7,114 nt of DNA from Pseudomonadota bacterium (GTDB lineage: Bacteria; Pseudomonadota; Zetaproteobacteria; Mariprofundales; Mariprofundaceae): contig NVTQ01000009.1 of the NCBI GenBank assembly GCA_002401635.1, positions 3,327 to 10,440 on the forward strand, in the 5' to 3' direction. The notes beneath the pieces are model-generated. The model did no database searches, was not told the origin of the DNA, and saw nothing but the letters and a program-made list of their open reading frames with translations. Below, piece after piece: positions 1-6,792 of this stretch. Every line of letters starts with the position of its first letter. Within the stretch, counting starts at the first letter, position 1. The position numbers and the translations under genes are program-made.

Positions 1-219
1 ATGGATATTGTGCGCGAAGTCAAAGATGCCACCAACTTGCCAATGGCTGTGTACAACGTATCGGGCGAATATGCCATGGTCAAAGCTGCGGCTGCCAATG
101 GCTGGATTGATGAAAAACGTGTCGTACTCGAAACCATGCTGGGCTTCAAGCGTGCTGGGGCAGACTTAATTTTATCCTATCATGCACTGGACGTAGCTCG
201 CTGGTTGAACGATGATTAA
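1..219 (+). CDS. hemB: Porphobilinogen synthase (delta-aminolevulinic acid dehydratase), C-terminal part
   Basis: Only the last 72 codons are visible; the gene begins before the window, so the ATG at position 1 is an internal Met and not the start. HemB joins two 5-aminolevulinate molecules into porphobilinogen, the second common step of haem biosynthesis, in the cytoplasm. The fragment carries the family's C-terminal signature: VSGEYAM at about residues 20-26 of the fragment, then KRAGAD (50-55) and LSYHALD (58-64). By family knowledge, the Ser of VSGEY and the Tyr of SYHALD bind the carboxylate of one substrate molecule; they are 39 residues apart here, the same spacing as in E. coli HemB (Ser273/Tyr312). 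The two Schiff-base lysines lie upstream, outside the window. The stop is TAA, and the next gene starts 3 nt later, implying cotranscription with the HemX-like gene and hemY. Confidence 0.96.
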   Translation: MDIVREVKDATNLPMAVYNVSGEYAMVKAAAANGWIDEKRVVLETMLGFKRAGADLILSYHALDVARWLNDD

Positions 220-222
220 AGC

Positions 223-1284
223 ATGAGCAACAAACAACAAACCACGGAAGCAGCACCCGATGAAGAAGCCATCATGATTGAGGGAGATGCTCTTGAGCAA
301 GAACCCATTGAAAAAACAACGCCGAAAGTACGCCGCTGGCCTCTTTTTACACTCGCTTTTATCATAGGCTCTGCCACATCAATCTTTGCACTTAACTATT
401 ATCAGCAAAATTATATGCAGCAATCAAGCAATGGCTCAATGTCTTTTGTTAGCAGCACTGCGCCCACACACAAAAATGAACCTGTTGATGTTACCCCAAA
501 AGAGGTGAGTGCTACTATTAATAGCCCTAGCTTTAAGACACCCGCCTCCACACAGATTTCCACAGCTATCAGCAGTGAAGAAGGTAAGGCTTTAATTACC
601 GCCATCAGCACACTTCAAAATAACATCCAAGACTTACAAAACGAATTGCAAACCTTACGCCAGCAACAACAAAGTGTGGCTCACTCGCAGTCCATGCTGG
701 AATCTATGCAGCTTCATTCTCGCCTTACATGGATCATGAAACACAACAGTCACTTGCCACAAATCAAGCTGGCATGGCAGGAAATAAGCTTGTTACCATC
801 ACTCACAACAGAGCAGCGCACACACGCGGAATCCATGCTCAAATTAGCCGAGCAACGACAAAACGATGTTCACCAATGGCAACAGGAAATTGATCATCTC
901 ATTATCAACTTTAAACCCAGTGAGTATGACAATATTATCCCTGCTGCCATCACCACCGATAGCTCCAACCCTTGGCTGCAATGGCTTGTTCAACAATTTA
1001 GTCTCAAGCGTTCGCAAAGCAGTCAAGAAGCCGCTTTACGCACTCTGAAAAACACGCTGCAACATATCAAACAAGGTATGAACTTAGAGCAATGGCCAAC
1101 TGGCACGGCATGGACAGCATTGCGCGCACAACTACAACTACGCCTTGTTGAGCAATTTAAAGCAGCGGATCAAGCAGAAACCAAACAGGCTCCCGCCCTA
1201 CAATTACCAGAGAACTTTGAGGCTATTCAGGCAGATGTTAAAAAGCTTCGTCAAGCCGCCAAATCATGGCTGGAGGAATCCTAA
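223..1284 (+). CDS. hemX: HemX / mitofilin-like membrane protein (353 aa)
   Basis: The protein has an acidic cytoplasmic N-tail (about 1-37), a single membrane helix at about 40-58 preceded by KVRRW, a Ser/Thr-rich low-complexity linker (about 65-120), a Gln/Leu-rich coiled coil (about 125-160), and an alpha-helical C-terminal domain. This is the architecture of HemX (Pfam HemX, E. coli about 390 aa) and also of alphaproteobacterial Mic60/mitofilin, which sits in the same place before hemY. Databases often call HemX 'uroporphyrinogen-III C-methyltransferase', but no SAM-methyltransferase motif is visible, so I do not assign that activity. The role is therefore an accessory inner-membrane protein of uncertain function. 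The start ATG lies 3 nt after the hemB stop and has only a weak upstream purine signal; an internal ATG at 274 is a less likely alternative. The assignment to HemX rests largely on architecture and on the neighbouring hemY. Confidence 0.75.
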   Translation: MSNKQQTTEAAPDEEAIMIEGDALEQEPIEKTTPKVRRWPLFTLAFIIGSATSIFALNYYQQNYMQQSSNGSMSFVSSTAPTHKNEPVDVTPKEVSATINSPSFKTPASTQISTAISSEEGKALITAISTLQNNIQDLQNELQTLRQQQQSVAHSQSMLESMQLHSRLTWIMKHNSHLPQIKLAWQEISLLPSLTTEQRTHAESMLKLAEQRQNDVHQWQQEIDHLIINFKPSEYDNIIPAAITTDSSNPWLQWLVQQFSLKRSQSSQEAALRTLKNTLQHIKQGMNLEQWPTGTAWTALRAQLQLRLVEQFKAADQAETKQAPALQLPENFEAIQADVKKLRQAAKSWLEES

Positions 1285-2409
1285 ATGCGTCTAAAATTTC
1301 TTCTGATCATTGCACTTATTCTTACCATTGTCCTCACCCTATTCCCAGACATTGCACTACAAACATTACGCATTGAAGCCTTTGGCTGGCAATTTGAAAC
1401 ACGACAAGGCGCATTTGTGGTCAGCCTATTACTCATCTTTGGTGTTCTATGGCTCATTCAACGTTTGCTTTCCGCACTGGTTGCGGGACCAGGTCAGCTT
1501 TGGCAGACACTACGCATGGGCGGAAAAAAACGTCGTGAACAACGCTTACGTGATGGCATTGCTCAATGGCTGGATATGCGCGGCGACCATGGCAAACGCA
1601 CCTTCAAAAAATCACGCGGTATTATTCCTGATTGGGCGGTAGCACTACTTAAAACGAGCACTATTTCAGCCTCGGATCAAACCCTTGCCGCAAGCGATGA
1701 TGATCGTTTACTCATTGCCTTAAGCGCACGCATTGCCAGCGATCCTGAAGCCAAACCCAGACCCGACATTGCAATCCGAAAAGCCCACTTGGAAGCATGG
1801 CTAAAAAGCCAGCCTAATTCACCTTTGGCACTGATTCGCATGGCAGACTTGGCTGTTGAGGAAGAAGATTGGAAACATGCCGTTAAGCGCTTGGAAAACA
1901 TCTGGAAACATGGCTACTGCTCTGCATCACGTGCCAAACCAAAAATGGCACAGGCATGGTTGGCTTTGGCAAAACAAGAGCCTAAACATGCCATGGAGTA
2001 TTTAAGGAAAGCCTATCGCATGCAACCCGCAGGCAGCGCTGTTGTACTGGCGTTGGGACATGCCCATATCAAAGAGAATAATAACAAAGCAGCCGAAAAA
2101 TTATGGCTGGGGCACTTACTGCAACAAAATCACCTCGCCATCGCAGATGCTGCTTTCGAGCTTCTCAACAGAAATGCTCTTGCGGCATTTCGTAAACTTG
2201 AAAAGCAACAAGGCACGGCTGCATTGGAATGGCTGCGTGCCCGCCTTGCCCATGCTGGAAAATTAGATGGCTTGGCAGAAGAAGCTTTATCCAGCTTGCT
2301 TGAAACAGATCCGTGCCGTGAATTTTGGCGCACACAAGCTGATTGGCTAACACAAAAAGAACACTGGTCAGAAGCTATGCTCGCATATCAAAAGGCATTG
2401 GATTGCTAG
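1285..2409 (+). CDS. hemY: HemY family protein, haem-associated TPR membrane protein (374 aa)
   Basis: The N-terminus shows the HemY_N pattern: a membrane helix at about 3-21, a short loop containing LRIEAFGWQFETRQG, and a second helix at about 43-60. A basic stretch follows (GGKKRREQRLRDG, about 79-91). The rest is helical with TPR-like repeats: around 178-205 (LALIRMADLAVEEEDWKHAV), 221-260, and the C-terminal EHWSEAMLAYQKALD. Proteobacterial HemY proteins are about 400 aa and lie with haem genes; their biochemical role is unsettled. This family is distinct from the Bacillus protoporphyrinogen oxidase that is also called HemY. The ATG directly follows the TAA of the preceding gene, and GGAGG at 1272-1276 lies 8 nt upstream, which fixes the start. 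The 3' end overlaps the Rieske gene by 7 nt. Confidence 0.9.
   Translation: MRLKFLLIIALILTIVLTLFPDIALQTLRIEAFGWQFETRQGAFVVSLLLIFGVLWLIQRLLSALVAGPGQLWQTLRMGGKKRREQRLRDGIAQWLDMRGDHGKRTFKKSRGIIPDWAVALLKTSTISASDQTLAASDDDRLLIALSARIASDPEAKPRPDIAIRKAHLEAWLKSQPNSPLALIRMADLAVEEEDWKHAVKRLENIWKHGYCSASRAKPKMAQAWLALAKQEPKHAMEYLRKAYRMQPAGSAVVLALGHAHIKENNNKAAEKLWLGHLLQQNHLAIADAAFELLNRNALAAFRKLEKQQGTAALEWLRARLAHAGKLDGLAEEALSSLLETDPCREFWRTQADWLTQKEHWSEAMLAYQKALDC
2391..2395 (+). promoter_or_regulatory. Ribosome binding site choosing the TTG start of the Rieske gene
   Basis: AAAGG lies inside the end of hemY, 7 nt before TTG 2403. No ATG exists in this frame until 2481, which would remove the beginning of the domain, so this site decides the start. 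The overlap with the hemY stop (TTGCTAG) suggests reinitiation by ribosomes that finish hemY. Confidence 0.55.
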
Positions 2410-2786
2410 AAAAAGAGGCGTGGAAAACACTTCCTCAACCACAAGAAGGCAGTGCTGTTAGTTTTGATATTACCGTTCAGATGCAAACAACCATCGATGG
2501 TGAACATAAAACATTAAGCATGCAAGAAGGTGGCTTTGCCATTTGCCGCAATGGTAAATTCTATGCCTATCGAAACCATTGCCCACATGTCGGAAGCCCT
2601 CTCGATTGGGTGCCCAACCAGTTTTTTTCTGATGATGGGGAAACCCTGCTATGTCATACCCATGGTGCTGTATTTAGCCCGACAACGGGGAAGTGTCTTG
2701 GAGGTCCTTGTCCACGCGGCTTATACCCTATTCCCATTCAAGTTCATGGGGGGGATATTCAAGTGCCCATTGTTCTCGTTTTATAG
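2403..2786 (+). CDS. Small Rieske [2Fe-2S] protein (127 aa)
   Basis: This is a stand-alone Rieske domain. The two cluster-binding boxes are clear: C-x-H in NHCPHVGSPLDW, and C-x2-H in LLCHTHGAVFSP, followed by TGKCLGGPC. The CPH / LDW / CxTHGA / GPC pattern fits the small soluble ferredoxin-like Rieske family of proteobacteria. It does not fit the cytochrome bc1 Rieske subunit, because there is no N-terminal membrane anchor. It should carry electrons in the cytoplasm for an oxygenase or reductase that is not encoded here. I chose TTG 2403 because AAAGG lies 7 nt upstream and the start overlaps the hemY stop by 7 nt. An upstream TTG at 2343 would add 20 residues but has no good ribosome binding site; ATG 2481 would truncate the domain. 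Translation is probably coupled to hemY. A link to haem metabolism is inference from position only. Confidence 0.87.
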   Translation: MLEKEAWKTLPQPQEGSAVSFDITVQMQTTIDGEHKTLSMQEGGFAICRNGKFYAYRNHCPHVGSPLDWVPNQFFSDDGETLLCHTHGAVFSPTTGKCLGGPCPRGLYPIPIQVHGGDIQVPIVLVL

Positions 2787-2867
2787 CATTTGAAAGATTC
2801 ATTTGCCCATGTAATCTTGCATAAAAGGTAAAAAGGCAAATTTACAATGCTTGTGTATATAAGCTTC
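2787..2867. other. Intergenic spacer after the Rieske gene, no clear terminator
   Basis: The spacer contains a weak dyad (AAGATT at 2794-2799 with AATCTT at 2813-2818, 13-nt loop) and a wide inverted repeat (ATTTGCC at 2801-2807 with GGCAAAT at 2835-2841). Neither is GC-rich nor followed by a T tract, so neither supports a classical intrinsic terminator for the upstream operon. No ORF with coding character is present. Confidence 0.3.
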
Positions 2868-2873
2868 CTGAAT

Positions 2874-3292
2874 TCAAGTGATAAGTGCAATTTCCACTAT
2901 CAATTTTATATGAACTCCAGTGTTTTCCTCAAATACTTCGTATGGAGTTTTGAACGCCAAACACTTTTTGGGTCAGTTATTAAGCCTATGAACGGCTTCT
3001 AGAACTTCTTTTGTGGTCACTTCAAGAAACTCATTGCTTTGGGGGAGTACTGCCGTAGAAGACCGTTTGCATTCTCATTTTGACCACGTTCCCAAGAGTG
3101 ATATGGCTTTGCAAAATAGGTATTACAATCAAGTGCTTTGGCGATGATTTCATGGAATGAAAATTCTTTACCGTTGTCGAAAGTAATCGTGTGTACCCAG
3201 TCTTTTATTGGCTCTAAAAGCTTGATAATGGTTTCTGTTACGCCCTTGGCATGCTTGCTCTTAAGCTGTAAGAATTAACAGCGTTGTTTCAT
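2874..3292 (-). pseudogene. IS30-family transposase pseudogene, internally deleted, frameshifted and interrupted
   Basis: Reading the - strand, ATG at 3292 gives MKQRC and then TAA (3277-3275). The same frame continues as FLQLKSKHAKGVTETII, then HTITFDNGKEF, then YHSWERGQNENANGLLRQY. These are the hallmarks of the IS30 DDE domain. The Asp of FDNG and the Glu of NEN are separated by exactly 33 residues, as in the D(33)E pair of the family. The first catalytic Asp and roughly 200 N-terminal residues are missing. About one base is lost in the T run near 3027-3029, after which the frame resumes as EVTTKEVLEAVHRLNN, a TGA (2975-2973) where Arg is usual, then PKKCLAFKTPYEVFEE, ending ALIT and TGA (2876-2874). 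The gene cannot make an active enzyme. Recognition of the family is firm; the exact deletion junction (about 3275-3280) is inferred. Confidence 0.88.
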
Positions 3293-3297
3293 TATTA

Positions 3298-3304
3298 CCT
3301 CCTT
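3298..3304 (-). promoter_or_regulatory. Preserved strong ribosome binding site of the dead transposase
   Basis: On the - strand AAGGAGG stands 5 nt before the ATG at 3292. The ATG frame is in register with the downstream DDE remnant, so this is most likely the original transposase translation start. It now drives at most a five-codon peptide before a TAA. Confidence 0.55.
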
Positions 3305-3324
3305 GCCTGCCAAGTGCATAATTC

Positions 3325-3340
3325 TTATATTAGAATATAA
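3325..3340. repeat. AT-rich perfect inverted repeat
   Basis: TTATATT, a 2-nt centre (AG), and AATATAA form a 7-bp palindrome at the presumed left border of the IS relic. It could be part of the element end, an AT-rich insertion target, or chance in AT-rich DNA. A related 9-mer, AATTATATT, occurs at 3339-3347 and again at 3404-3412. No function can be assigned. Confidence 0.35.
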
Positions 3341-3417
3341 TTATATTACTCGCAACCCAAAGAACTTTATTGGCTCCTACATAGCAAACCAAACCAAACA
3401 CTGAATTATATTCTTGC

Positions 3418-4896
3418 TCATTCGCTTGCTACTACCGAAAAAGTTCCCCCACCCATAGCTTGATATAGGGCTGTGGTATCAACCATCCTACGCGTTTGCG
3501 CAGCAATCAATGCAACACGTGTTTGCTCCAACTCTTGTTTACTTGCCAGCACTTGCGCATAACTTGCCGCACCAGCTTCATGCTCTTGCTGCACAAGCTT
3601 TGTAGTCTGTTCCGCGGCTTGCATGGCTTTAACTTGGGCATTCAAGCTTTGTGCATCATAATCCAATGCTGAAAGCACATCTGCTACACCTTGAAAAGCT
3701 TGTAACACAGTTTGCCTATAATTGGCTGCCACCGCTTCATAACCAGCTTTCGCTGCACGCGATTCAGCAGGAAGACCAGCATTAAACAACGGCTGCGTTA
3801 GCTGCCCCGCCAAACCCCACACCAAAGTTTGCGCACCAAACAAACCTGCTGTGGTTAATGCTTGTGAGCCGACATTGGCACTCAAATTAAGCTGTGGGTA
3901 CATACGCGATACCGACATGCCATACTTAGCATTGGCCGACTGCACCAACGCTTCCGATGCCAAAATATCGGGCCGCTGCTCCAAAAGCTCGGATGGAATA
4001 AGCATAGGAAGCTCCTGTGGCAATGTAAAATCTGCCAATATAAATGAAGGCACTTGATGGCTATTCGGCACTTGGCCAATCAGTAATGCCAATACATGCT
4101 GTTGTTTTGCCAAACCACTTTGTAGCTGAGGTATATTAGCGCGAAACTGCTCTACACTATTTTCGAGTACGCTTACGTCACTTTGCCCTGCTGCCCCCAA
4201 TGCAAAGCGTTGCTTGGTCATCTCTAATTGCTCTTCTAACACTTGAAGTATTTTCTGGTTGGCAGTCAATTGTTCTGACAATTGAGCCTGCACCATGGCT
4301 GCACTAACCATGTTAGCAATCAAACTTAAACGCGCTGCTTCAAATTGATAGCGTTGGTACTCTGTCTCTGCTGCCAAAGATTCAAGTAAACGTCGGTTAC
4401 TACCAAATAAATCAAAATTATAACCCAAGTTCAAACCTGCATTATATAAAGTATAGGTTGATGAATCATTGGTTAAGCCAAAGGCTGCTTTATTAATACG
4501 CTGCCTAGAGCCGCCTGCGTCCAAAGATACTTGTGGATAAAGACTTGAGCCTGCTTGCGCTTCATAAGTTTGCTTGGCTTGCTCTAACTTGGCCTCAGCC
4601 GCTTGTAGTGTTGGGCTAGACTTCAATGCTTGTTCAACAAGCTGGTTTAATTTCTCCGACTCAAAGCTTTTCCACCACTCTACTTGTACAGAATTACGTA
4701 CAAATTTTTGTGTTTCACCCAATGCAATGGGCTCTGGTAAGGAATCAACCAAAGTAAGTTTCACTTGAAAGCTATCATCTTTCATGCCCGAATATTTCAA
4801 CACTTCTGGGCGTTCATAATCGGGACCAACAGCACAAGACGAAAGCAATAATAGCGCGACAGCAAAGGGTATTCTGTTATTCCATAATATTATCAT
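3418..4896 (-). CDS. NodT/OprM-type outer membrane efflux lipoprotein (492 aa)
   Basis: This is an outer-membrane factor of the TolC superfamily that forms the exit duct of a tripartite exporter. The N-terminus is a lipoprotein signal: MIILWNNR, a hydrophobic run, and lipobox LLSSC with the acylated Cys at 21. The +2 residue is Ala rather than Asp, so sorting to the outer membrane is expected. CAVGPDYERP follows, typical of NodT-family channels, then WWKSF (about 74-78) and two repeated OEP helical-hairpin domains, roughly 80-270 and 290-485. The C-terminal ALYQAMGGG also fits the family. Length is normal. The ATG overlaps the TGA of the ATPase gene (ATGA, 4 nt), with an AAGG-type site 9 nt upstream. 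NodT relatives often serve RND pumps; here the operon pairs the channel with an ABC exporter. Confidence 0.93.
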   Translation of the reverse strand: MIILWNNRIPFAVALLLLSSCAVGPDYERPEVLKYSGMKDDSFQVKLTLVDSLPEPIALGETQKFVRNSVQVEWWKSFESEKLNQLVEQALKSSPTLQAAEAKLEQAKQTYEAQAGSSLYPQVSLDAGGSRQRINKAAFGLTNDSSTYTLYNAGLNLGYNFDLFGSNRRLLESLAAETEYQRYQFEAARLSLIANMVSAAMVQAQLSEQLTANQKILQVLEEQLEMTKQRFALGAAGQSDVSVLENSVEQFRANIPQLQSGLAKQQHVLALLIGQVPNSHQVPSFILADFTLPQELPMLIPSELLEQRPDILASEALVQSANAKYGMSVSRMYPQLNLSANVGSQALTTAGLFGAQTLVWGLAGQLTQPLFNAGLPAESRAAKAGYEAVAANYRQTVLQAFQGVADVLSALDYDAQSLNAQVKAMQAAEQTTKLVQQEHEAGAASYAQVLASKQELEQTRVALIAAQTRRMVDTTALYQAMGGGTFSVVASE

Positions 4897-5597
4897 ATTT
4901 CTCTACCTTCCCCAGCTTCTTCCACTGTTTTACCATCACGAATATGGTAAATTCTTTTAAATGTTGGGATAATTTTTTCATCATGGGTCACCACGATAAT
5001 CGCTGTCTCATACTGCTTGGCCATTTCATGCAAGATTTTCACCACAGCCAGTGCCCGCTCACTATCCAATGGTGCAGTCGGTTCATCGGCAAGAATCACA
5101 GGTGGGTGGCTTACCAAAGCTCTAGCAATCGCCACACGCTGCTGTTCACCACCAGAAAGCTGAGAAGGCATAGCTTTAGCGCGGTGTGCCACATCCAAAG
5201 CTTCTAATAACTTCATAGCTCGTTTACGGGATTCATCATTGGATTTTCCAGCCAGCATTAGAATCAATGCTACATTATCAATCACATCCAAAAACGGAAT
5301 CAAATACGGTGCTTGGAACACAAAACCAATACTATCACGGCGCAATGCGCCCAAATCTTTGATATTCCACTTTTGGTCATAAATGGTTTCACCACCCAAG
5401 ATCATACGACCATTGGTTGGTTCAATCACCGCACCCAAGCATTTGAGCAATGTGCTTTTGCCTGAGCCTGAAGGACCAACCAAGCCCACCACCTCGCCTG
5501 GACCAACTTGCATATTCACACCTTTCAGTGCTTCAACAGCCGTATCACCCTCGCCGTATTTTTTATACAGGTCTTCAATAATAATTCCTCTAGCCAC
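4893..5597 (-). CDS. ABC exporter ATP-binding protein, MacB/LolD/DevA type (234 aa)
   Basis: This cytoplasmic ATPase powers the neighbouring permease. All nucleotide-binding motifs are present, numbered from the GTG start: Walker A GPSGSGKST (41-49), Q-loop Gln in FVFQAP (95), signature LSGGEQQR (147-154), Walker B VILADE (167-172), D-loop region APLD (175-178) and H-loop His in VVTHD (205). Length and motif spacing match the MacB/LolD/DevA class. The D-loop has Pro where Ala is commoner, a mild variation. I chose GTG 5597 because GGAGG (5604-5608) sits 6 nt upstream, and the resulting MARGIIIEDLYKKYG is the usual family beginning. The ATG at 5642 would add 15 atypical residues and a 53-nt overlap with the permease gene. 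With GTG the overlap is 8 nt. The 3' end overlaps the outer-membrane factor start by 4 nt. Confidence 0.93.
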   Translation of the reverse strand: MARGIIIEDLYKKYGEGDTAVEALKGVNMQVGPGEVVGLVGPSGSGKSTLLKCLGAVIEPTNGRMILGGETIYDQKWNIKDLGALRRDSIGFVFQAPYLIPFLDVIDNVALILMLAGKSNDESRKRAMKLLEALDVAHRAKAMPSQLSGGEQQRVAIARALVSHPPVILADEPTAPLDSERALAVVKILHEMAKQYETAIIVVTHDEKIIPTFKRIYHIRDGKTVEEAGEGREI

Positions 5598-6792
5598 CGA
5601 TAGCCTCCGCAGGATCCACTTTAAGTGCTGCCCGAATAGCAATCAGGCTAGCCAATACACAAATCACCATAATCAGCACAAAACCAGTCGCTGCATCAGA
5701 TGGTTCGAGCAGAATATATTTTGGAAATATTGGTGCCCAAAATGTGGCTGCAATCTTACCAATCACAAAACCAATCAACCCCAAGCCAATGGATTGTTGA
5801 ATAATCATGGCTGCAATGGTTCTATTTTTTGTGCCTATCAACTTAAGAACGGCAATTTCTCTTATTTTACCAATGGTTAGCGTATAAATAATAAAGGCTA
5901 CAATCGCCGCACTTACAATCGCTAGAATCACCAAAAACATGGCAATCTGCTTGGCCGCAGTTTTAATCAATTTCTCAATTAAGATCGATTCCATTTGAGC
6001 ACGTGTATAAACCTGCAGTCGCTTCCACTTGCGAATAGGCTCAGCCACTTGCTCAGGTGTAAAACCTGCGCTGACACGCACCAACACTGCATTTACAAAT
6101 GGGTTCACACTTTGTGAAGCCAGCACAGCATCCAACAAACCCGGTACGGCAGGGTTATTAAAGGCAGGGTTTGCAGCCGTTCTGCGACGCTGATTTAAAA
6201 TGGCATCATTATCTTTTAAAAACTGTGCCTGTTGTGCATCTTTGAGTGGGATAAACAACATAGGGTCTCCACTGGAAGACACCATGCGTTTGGTCAAACC
6301 CACAACCGTATAATGATTGCGGCGAATTTTGACTTCATCACCAATTTTAAAACCTGTTTTCACATCTGCTACGGCTTCATAATGACCACGAGTGATATGC
6401 CGACCCTCCACCAAGAAACGTGGCTGACCAGGTAAGCCAGCCTCTGTCGTCACAATACCTGCCACCATCACCCGAACATCCAAATCACCTTGGCTAATTT
6501 GCGATGTTAAGTAAGTTACATTCGCCGCAGCATCCACACCTGCCATACCCAAGATACCACGGTACTCATCATCATAAATGCTCGATGCTTCAGCATAAGG
6601 ACCCAGTGTTCCTTGTTGTACGATCCATAAATCAGCACCACTATTGTCCAGCAACACCTTGGCATCATCCACCATGCCGCGATACACACCCGCCATGGTC
6701 ATGGTGACACCAATAAGTAGGCCTAACCCAACACCCGTGAAGACAAACTTTCCCCATGAATGGGCAATATCACGCCCAGCAAGGCTAATCAT
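5590..6792 (-). CDS. ABC exporter permease, FtsX/MacB (DevC-like) family (400 aa)
   Basis: This is the inner-membrane subunit of the exporter. It has four predicted membrane helices: one near the N-terminus (about 17-37) and three in the C-terminal FtsX domain (about 283-305, 330-352, 368-387). Between the first and second lies a large periplasmic domain (about 40-275) of the MacB_PCD type. The cytoplasmic loop IREIAVLKLIGTKNRTI (about 310-326) is the conserved FtsX-family segment that contacts the ATPase. The protein ends in DPAEAIGG, also typical. The 400-residue length, with the ATPase encoded separately, is closer to DevC-type permeases than to fused MacB. The start ATG overlaps the adaptor gene stop (ATGA), with GGAGG 10 nt upstream. 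The stop TAG is embedded in the start region of the ATPase gene. Confidence 0.92.
   Translation of the reverse strand: MISLAGRDIAHSWGKFVFTGVGLGLLIGVTMTMAGVYRGMVDDAKVLLDNSGADLWIVQQGTLGPYAEASSIYDDEYRGILGMAGVDAAANVTYLTSQISQGDLDVRVMVAGIVTTEAGLPGQPRFLVEGRHITRGHYEAVADVKTGFKIGDEVKIRRNHYTVVGLTKRMVSSSGDPMLFIPLKDAQQAQFLKDNDAILNQRRRTAANPAFNNPAVPGLLDAVLASQSVNPFVNAVLVRVSAGFTPEQVAEPIRKWKRLQVYTRAQMESILIEKLIKTAAKQIAMFLVILAIVSAAIVAFIIYTLTIGKIREIAVLKLIGTKNRTIAAMIIQQSIGLGLIGFVIGKIAATFWAPIFPKYILLEPSDAATGFVLIMVICVLASLIAIRAALKVDPAEAIGG
5604..5608 (-). promoter_or_regulatory. Ribosome binding site choosing the GTG start of the ATPase gene
   Basis: On the - strand GGAGG lies 6 nt before GTG 5597, within the last codons of the permease gene. 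The same GGAGGCTAT string also precedes the permease start (GGAGG at 6803-6807, 10 nt from its ATG). This supports the short GTG-initiated ATPase over the ATG at 5642. Confidence 0.6.

Larger units (their letters stand above)
2868..3334 (-). mobile_element. Internally deleted IS30-family insertion sequence relic (about 470 bp)
   Basis: A transposase remnant on the - strand fills most of this stretch. Full IS30-family elements are usually about 1.0-1.25 kb, so more than half is missing. The right end (2868-2893) overlaps the transposase stop codon. The left end (about 3311-3334), beyond the transposase ribosome binding site, resembles it only moderately when inverted: both contain TGCA next to an AT-rich stretch ending in CTT..ATT. 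The outer borders are therefore estimates. The element lies between convergent operons, where an insertion should do little harm. No target-site duplication could be assigned. Confidence 0.65.

Noticed and set aside
1..219. ATG at position 1 as the start of a 72-residue protein
   Set aside because: The sequence is plainly the C-terminal end of HemB, a protein of about 330 residues; the Met is internal and coincides with the window edge.
223..1284. Uroporphyrinogen-III C-methyltransferase activity for the HemX-like protein
   Set aside because: No SAM-binding or CobA-type motif is visible. The label is a common carry-over from the E. coli operon and the architecture is that of a structural membrane protein.
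2343..2402. Upstream TTG start for the Rieske protein
   Set aside because: It adds 20 residues read out of frame from hemY coding DNA, with no good ribosome binding site; TTG 2403 fits spacing and stop overlap better.
2794..2841. Possible terminator hairpins after the Rieske gene
   Set aside because: The stems are short (6-7 bp), AT-rich and lack a following T tract on either strand.
3357..3373. Possible hairpin downstream of the exporter operon
   Set aside because: The AAAG/CTTT pairing leaves a 2-nt loop, which cannot fold well, and no T tract follows.
2787..3417. CRISPR array, tRNA, rRNA or riboswitch in the intergenic region
   Set aside because: No regularly spaced repeats, cloverleaf or recognisable conserved RNA was seen; the region is explained by the IS30 relic plus AT-rich flanks.
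5383..5880. A 165-codon open frame on the + strand
   Set aside because: It lies antisense to the well-supported ABC ATPase and permease genes and its composition resembles no protein family; it is a shadow frame.
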